Notes under the pieces: generated by a model
What the model was told of the DNA's origin: nothing
The model's database searches: none
What the model saw: the letters and a program-made list of their open reading frames with translations, nothing else
Shown: one piece after another, positions 60,351 to 64,000 of the stretch
How the letters are laid out: every line of letters starts with the position of its first letter
Position numbering within the stretch: the first letter of the stretch is position 1
Made by a program: the position numbers and the translations under genes
Source: CAWJEL01 sp964647255
GTDB taxonomy: Bacteria > Chloroflexota > Anaerolineae > CG2-30-64-16
Reading direction: 5' to 3'
Length of the DNA: 64,000 bases
Assembly: GCA_964647255.1 (NCBI GenBank)
Contig: CAZYGI010000003.1
Location: 55,372-119,371 of the forward strand

Positions 60351-60418
60351 AGATCCTCCTTTGGCCCATGTACGATGGACGTGAGCTTTTGGTCGTCAAC
60401 GATCAGAACGCGGGTCAT
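60347..60418 (-). pseudogene. Truncated response regulator start (MTRVLIVDDQ)
   Basis: A 23-codon frame starts MTRVLIVDDQK, nearly the same as the start of the intact receiver at 53672 (MIRVLIVDDQ), and then changes to TSIVHGPKEDL, coded by a GGCCCATGTACGATGGACG repeat like that at 4565-4590. Its stop overlaps the next ATG. It is either a receiver gene cut by the repeat or a rearrangement breakpoint. Confidence 0.6.
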
Positions 60419-60577
60419 GGTTGTACCTCTGTTCAGGGCCGCCGCCTCCCCTGCGCGACAACCCGGCCCTGTGCCAGTGATCTGGGCACCGCGGTGATCG
60501 CCCGCCAAACCGAACCTGCACTGTTTGAGGCAATTCAACCCACATGAGGCGCTGAACCGCCTTCGCTGCAGAATATC

Positions 60578-60617
60578 CCTCTCGTCGTCAACTGTCTGAG
60601 CGGTTGACGACGAGAGG
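60578..60617 (-). terminator. 15-bp stem-loop after the PLL-like lectin gene
   Basis: CCTCTCGTCGTCAAC (60578-60592) and its exact reverse complement (60603-60617) with a 10-nt loop, 7 bp after the stop codon at 60624. The following bases on the minus strand are GATATTCT, a weak T-rich tract. The remaining gap to 60418 shows no gene. Confidence 0.6.
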
Positions 60618-60623
60618 CATCGC

Positions 60624-63350
60624 CTACCCCTCGAGCGGAAATGAGCCGGTCCACCCACCGTTAGGCGTGTTCTGCCAGATGTGATAGATCCGATCGTCCG
60701 ACCCGATGTAGAAGACCTCAAGCCGCCTATCGGCGTTCGACCCGACCACCAACTGTTTGGCGTAGCTGCCGTTGTCGAGCACGTACGAAGGCGTCCAGCT
60801 TCCGTTCGGTGTGGCCTGCCAGATGTGATAGAGCTTATTGTCCGAACCGATGTAGATCACTTCGAGCCGCTTGTCCGCGTTCAACCCGACTGCAAGCTGT
60901 TTGGCATAGCTGCCGTTATCGAGCACGAACGACTGCGTCCAGCCGCCGGGGGTTTGCCAGATGTGGTAGAGCTTGTTGTCCGAACCGATATAGATCACTT
61001 CGAGCCGCTTGTCCGCGTTTGACCCGACTGCAAGCTGTTTGGCATAGCTGCCGTTATCGAGCACATACGAAGGCGTCCAGCTTCCGTTCGGCGTGGCCTG
61101 CCAGATGTGGTAAAGCTTGTTGTCCGAACCGATATAGATCACTTCGAGCCGCTTGTCCGCGTTTGACCCGACCACAAGTTGCTTGGCGCAGCTCCCGTTG
61201 TCGAGCACGAACGACTGCGTCCAGCCGCCGGGGGTCTGCCAGATGTGGTAGAGCTTGTTGTCCGACCCGATGTAGATCACTTCGAGCCGCCCGTCGGCAT
61301 TCGCCCCGACCACAAGCTGTTTGGCGTAGCTCCCGTTGTCCAGGACGCACGACTGCGACCAGTTGCCGTTCGGCGTTGTTTGCCAGATGTGATAAATCTT
61401 GTTGTCGGAGCCGATGTAGAAGACCTCGAGGCGCTTATCGGCATTACTGGCAGCGGCGATCTGCTTCGCCCAACTGCCCCGGTCAATGACGACAGATCGC
61501 GCCCAGCCATCGTTGCTCTGCCAGACGTCAGCGATCTTGTGATCCGGCCGCGTATACACGAGCACGATCCAGCCGTTGGCATTCCGGGCGGCGGCCAATG
61601 AGCTCGCCACCAGGTAGTCGCGATCCGGGCGGGCAGCATAGTACTTCTGGAGTGTCCAGTCGCCGACGACACCCCAGATATAGTTCTGCTTCCGCTGGGT
61701 CGAATGCTTGGCCAGATCAGCGTCTTGAGAGGTGACTTCCGAGATCGCTTTCCAGCCGTCCCCCATCACCGCCGTTTTCGCCGCAAAAGCGCTTCCGAAG
61801 CCAATCGGCCCGACATTCCAGTCGCTTGCATGGCAAAGCACCGCCAGCTCATTCGCGTAAAACAGCAGGCTCTCCGCGTTTTGGAAAGTGCCGTAGGGTG
61901 GTTGGTTGTAAGGTGCTTCGGGGTGACTGACACTGTTCACAGAACAACCGACGTGCATCAACAGCGCTGGCGGAAGGTTGGACAGTTCCTTGTTTTCCCA
62001 GAGTGTTCTGAAGACCATGAGATCCGCCGTAGTCTGCCCCGCGAACGAGGGAGTGTAAACCCCGTTTTCATTAACCCAGCGCCATGGGTGTCCCCCGGCT
62101 TCGCTCTCCGCCAGCACGTCGTCAGCAGCACTTTCAGGAAGTAACTCCGTCGAAGCGCAGCCTGCGTGCGCCGAAATGACGCGGAAGATGGCGGGTTTCT
62201 TCAGCCACTTGATTAAGTACAACAACGTGGCATCGACTTGCTTCTCTAGCGCAAAGCTTTCCAATCCCTGCAGGCCCTGTTCGGCATCATATGTGCCAAG
62301 ATGCGCGGACTCGATCAGGCCGATGGTGAAGGGCTGCTGCGCATACTTGCCGCTCCGAAAGGCGTGATTCCGGTCGAAGTAATCGATCAATAATGTCCGC
62401 TCCAGATTTCCATCGCGCACCCAGCGCTCGTAGTCATAGTCAATGGGCTCGGTGGTTGCGTGTGGCTTCCCGTTTGCATCCAGCGCGGCCTTGACATTCG
62501 AGGGTTGCACGGCGATCGAGCGCGCATTGATTCTCGACACGCAAATGTCGGGCCGCGCAACCGGATTGGGTTGCTGCTTGTCAACCGCGCCCACTTCCGG
62601 GTCACGACATTTCATGTCGAGTTCGACTTTCGAGCCGGCAACACTACACAGCTCGTCTTGAATCCAAAAGACATCCTGCAGGTGGTGGACCTCCGGTTCT
62701 ATCTGTGGATTCTGCAAGGTCACTTTTGTCCCGACCTGAGACACGGTGGTTGACGGGGTGACATTGAAGACGTAAGAATAGACCTCTACTTGCGGATAGT
62801 ATAGTTCGCGCCAGTTTCCGTCGAGATCGGCCAGGACCATCTCGAACCGCCTCCCAGCGAAATCGCCGATGGGACCGCCCACGCGATATTGGCCAGAGAA
62901 CTCATCGGTACCTTGAGGCCACGTTCGAACGATCGCCGCCTCGGGAAAGGAACCGACGAGCACAGCCCCCGCGAAGTTGCTGAAGGCATTGCGAATTGCC
63001 TTGAAGAACTCTCGCATCGCCAACAGGGTCTTCCCGTCCTGGCGATTCGCCCCGCTGTAAGGCGTCATCTCGACGAATCTGGCGTCAAGGCCTTCTTGAT
63101 TCAGGTCATCCTTATATCGAAGGAGGTGACTCAGGAGGTCGTTGGGGCTATAGCGGCTCTTATCGATCGCATCGAAGAGTCGCGATTCTACGACGACCGC
63201 AACAAGCTTGCTGGTGGAATCAACCAGATCCGAACATCTGTCGAACAGCGGGTTTCTGTCCGATAGATTCCGCACCTGAATCTCCACCACCCCGTCGTGA
63301 TCGAGATCGTAAGCCTGAAATGCCTTGACGATGTCTTGGAACGTGGCCAT
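60624..63350 (-). CDS. Large protein with EF-hand-like start, caspase-clan-like centre and PLL-like lectin propeller
   Basis: The protein has 908 residues and no signal peptide. It starts MATFQDIVKAFQAYDLDHDGVVEIQV, with a calcium-loop-like DLDHDGVVE. In the middle, VISAHAGCAS (H395) and LLMHVGCSVN (C469) are placed like the His/Cys dyad of clan CD peptidases (caspase, gingipain), followed by FYANELAVLCHASDWNVGPIGFGSAF; this is my inference. The C-terminal 300 residues are six to seven units of 46-48 residues (ADKRLEVIYIGSDNKLYHIWQ, VLDNGSYAKQLVVG), like PLL-type fucose-binding propellers. Units 60775-61340 are nearly identical in DNA. It could be a glycan-binding effector or protease. Confidence 0.7.
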   Translation of the reverse strand: MATFQDIVKAFQAYDLDHDGVVEIQVRNLSDRNPLFDRCSDLVDSTSKLVAVVVESRLFDAIDKSRYSPNDLLSHLLRYKDDLNQEGLDARFVEMTPYSGANRQDGKTLLAMREFFKAIRNAFSNFAGAVLVGSFPEAAIVRTWPQGTDEFSGQYRVGGPIGDFAGRRFEMVLADLDGNWRELYYPQVEVYSYVFNVTPSTTVSQVGTKVTLQNPQIEPEVHHLQDVFWIQDELCSVAGSKVELDMKCRDPEVGAVDKQQPNPVARPDICVSRINARSIAVQPSNVKAALDANGKPHATTEPIDYDYERWVRDGNLERTLLIDYFDRNHAFRSGKYAQQPFTIGLIESAHLGTYDAEQGLQGLESFALEKQVDATLLYLIKWLKKPAIFRVISAHAGCASTELLPESAADDVLAESEAGGHPWRWVNENGVYTPSFAGQTTADLMVFRTLWENKELSNLPPALLMHVGCSVNSVSHPEAPYNQPPYGTFQNAESLLFYANELAVLCHASDWNVGPIGFGSAFAAKTAVMGDGWKAISEVTSQDADLAKHSTQRKQNYIWGVVGDWTLQKYYAARPDRDYLVASSLAAARNANGWIVLVYTRPDHKIADVWQSNDGWARSVVIDRGSWAKQIAAASNADKRLEVFYIGSDNKIYHIWQTTPNGNWSQSCVLDNGSYAKQLVVGANADGRLEVIYIGSDNKLYHIWQTPGGWTQSFVLDNGSCAKQLVVGSNADKRLEVIYIGSDNKLYHIWQATPNGSWTPSYVLDNGSYAKQLAVGSNADKRLEVIYIGSDNKLYHIWQTPGGWTQSFVLDNGSYAKQLAVGLNADKRLEVIYIGSDNKLYHIWQATPNGSWTPSYVLDNGSYAKQLVVGSNADRRLEVFYIGSDDRIYHIWQNTPNGGWTGSFPLEG
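60775..61340 (-). repeat. Near-identical tandem repeat inside the PLL-like propeller
   Basis: The DNA repeats with a period of about 282 bp (two blades): the block beginning ACGAAGGCGTCCAGCTTCCG near 60784 recurs near 61066 with few changes. This indicates recent unit duplication or gene conversion, and a risk of assembly collapse. Confidence 0.7.
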
Positions 63351-63470
63351 AGCAGATCGGTCCTTTCTGAGTGAGAGGTCATAGGCAAAATGGCACGCCG
63401 ACAACCGGTGCAATGGATTCGCGATTTATCTTCGCACCAGCTCCGGATGGTATCCGGTGATTGCAGCCAG

Positions 63471-63476
63471 ACTATA
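63471..63476 (-). promoter_or_regulatory. Extended -10 promoter of the PLL-like gene
   Basis: On the minus strand TATAGT is preceded by TTTTTGC, so TG sits one base upstream of the -10. The -35 is weak. The leader of about 115 nt contains a small hairpin CCGGATGGTATCCGG (63443-63457). Confidence 0.45.
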
Positions 63477-63530
63477 GCAAAAAGAAACGCGGTTGCCATC
63501 AGGGCGCAGTACCGACTTTGCGCGGAGGCG

Positions 63531-63550
63531 CCCGGTACTGCGGTACCGGG
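63531..63550 (-). terminator. Hairpin after the histidine kinase gene
   Basis: CCCGGTAC / GTACCGGG with a TGCG loop, 10 bp past the stop codon of the kinase. There is no T-run. Confidence 0.45.
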
Positions 63551-63560
63551 TTGAGGAGAA

Positions 63561-64000
63561 TCAGTGAAGCTGAACGAGGTGGTTCTTCTGCCAGGTCACG
63601 CACACCGTCGTGCCCTGGCCCGGCGCCGAGTCCAGACGCCATTCGCCGCCGATGAGCTCGGCCTGCTCGCGGATGCCGGCCAGGCCAAAATGGCCCTGGG
63701 CGGCCAGGTCCCGGATGGCAGCGGGCATGAAGCCGCAGCCGTCATCCTGCACGACCAGATCGAGACGGCCGGCGCCCGCATCCCAGGCCAGGCGGAGATC
63801 CACGCGGTGCGCCCGGGCGTGGTGCGCCACATTCGAGAGCGCCTCCTGGACCACGCGGTACAGGTTGACGGCGACTTCCTCCGGCAAGGTGCGCAGGCTG
63901 GCGCCGGGAGGCAAGTCGAGCTGAACAGCCACACCGTGATGCGCCGACCAATCCTCGGCCAGGGCGCGCAGCGCGGCGCCCAGCCCCAGCGTGTCCAGCA
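63561..64000 (-). CDS. Sensor histidine kinase, NarL/NarX (HisKA_3) type, C-terminal part
   Basis: The visible 146 residues run off the right edge. They begin at the end of the dimerisation domain (LDTLGLGAALRALAEDW) and contain the whole HATPase_c domain: N box NLYRVVQEALSNVAHHARAHRVD, G1 VVQDDGCGF, G2 GHFGLAGIREQAELIGGEW, and GQGTTVCV. This is the NarL-type kinase form that partners with receiver-HTH regulators. The only receiver coding in the window is at 53672 (joined to an SDR), plus the remnant at 60418; either could derive from its partner. Confidence 0.85.
   Translation of the reverse strand, partial: LDTLGLGAALRALAEDWSAHHGVAVQLDLPPGASLRTLPEEVAVNLYRVVQEALSNVAHHARAHRVDLRLAWDAGAGRLDLVVQDDGCGFMPAAIRDLAAQGHFGLAGIREQAELIGGEWRLDSAPGQGTTVCVTWQKNHLVQLH

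Overview
The window reads as a high-GC chromosomal segment of a Chloroflexota bacterium, most likely from the Anaerolineae/Caldilineae side. This is inferred from the style of the genes and not from a search. The signs are many very large secreted proteins with Thr-Pro linkers, dispersed REP-like palindromes, a Fur-FeoA fusion and STAND ATPases. I saw no rRNA, tRNA, CRISPR array, transposase or phage gene.

Region 1 (1-13.2 kb) is mostly core functions. mreB and the 5' part of mreC lie on the minus strand. Divergent from them runs tilS, an RlmI-type methyltransferase, a PD-(D/E)XK-like unknown, a GH99-like secreted protein, hpt and a LysM/M23 peptidase. Convergent to that run is rplY (L25/CTC). 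Next come a 1029-residue glycosidase-like/O-antigen-ligase fusion and a UDP-glucuronate-decarboxylase-like epimerase, a small surface-polysaccharide pair.

Region 2 (13.3-32.8 kb, all minus strand) is an array of six exported proteins. They are built from a shared set of modules (SBBP, YCF48/BNR, NHL, LamG, CBM9-like, SdrD-B, SH3/TolB, Thr-Pro linkers). Five of the six end in an aromatic-Leu-Pro-Leu-x-x-Arg/Lys C-terminus.

Region 3 (33-42.8 kb) is housekeeping and regulation: a MATE/ANK-like membrane protein, a sugar-type MFS transporter, lysA, a Fur-FeoA fusion overlapping feoB behind a strong promoter with a Fur-like operator, and a divergent sigma-factor/STAND-ATPase pair.

Region 4 (42.9-64 kb, minus strand) is a second exported or surface-associated array. 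It holds a frameshifted HExxHxxGxxH metalloprotease with the same C-terminal tag, a CARDB-like protein, a lipoprotein with a PDZ domain nested in a jelly roll, two NmrA-like reductases (one in frame behind a receiver domain), three linked propeller/repeat proteins, a PLL-like lectin propeller, and a NarL-type histidine kinase cut by the window edge. Several mini-ORFs are clear remnants of duplicated genes.

Two things stand out. The first is the recurrent C-terminal tag on otherwise unrelated secreted proteins, which suggests an undescribed sorting or anchoring signal. The second is the density of perfect palindromes between genes and, in frame, inside genes. Promoters are unusually readable (TTGACG-17-TACAAT class), and several place the ATG at or next to the predicted +1, which implies leaderless mRNAs.
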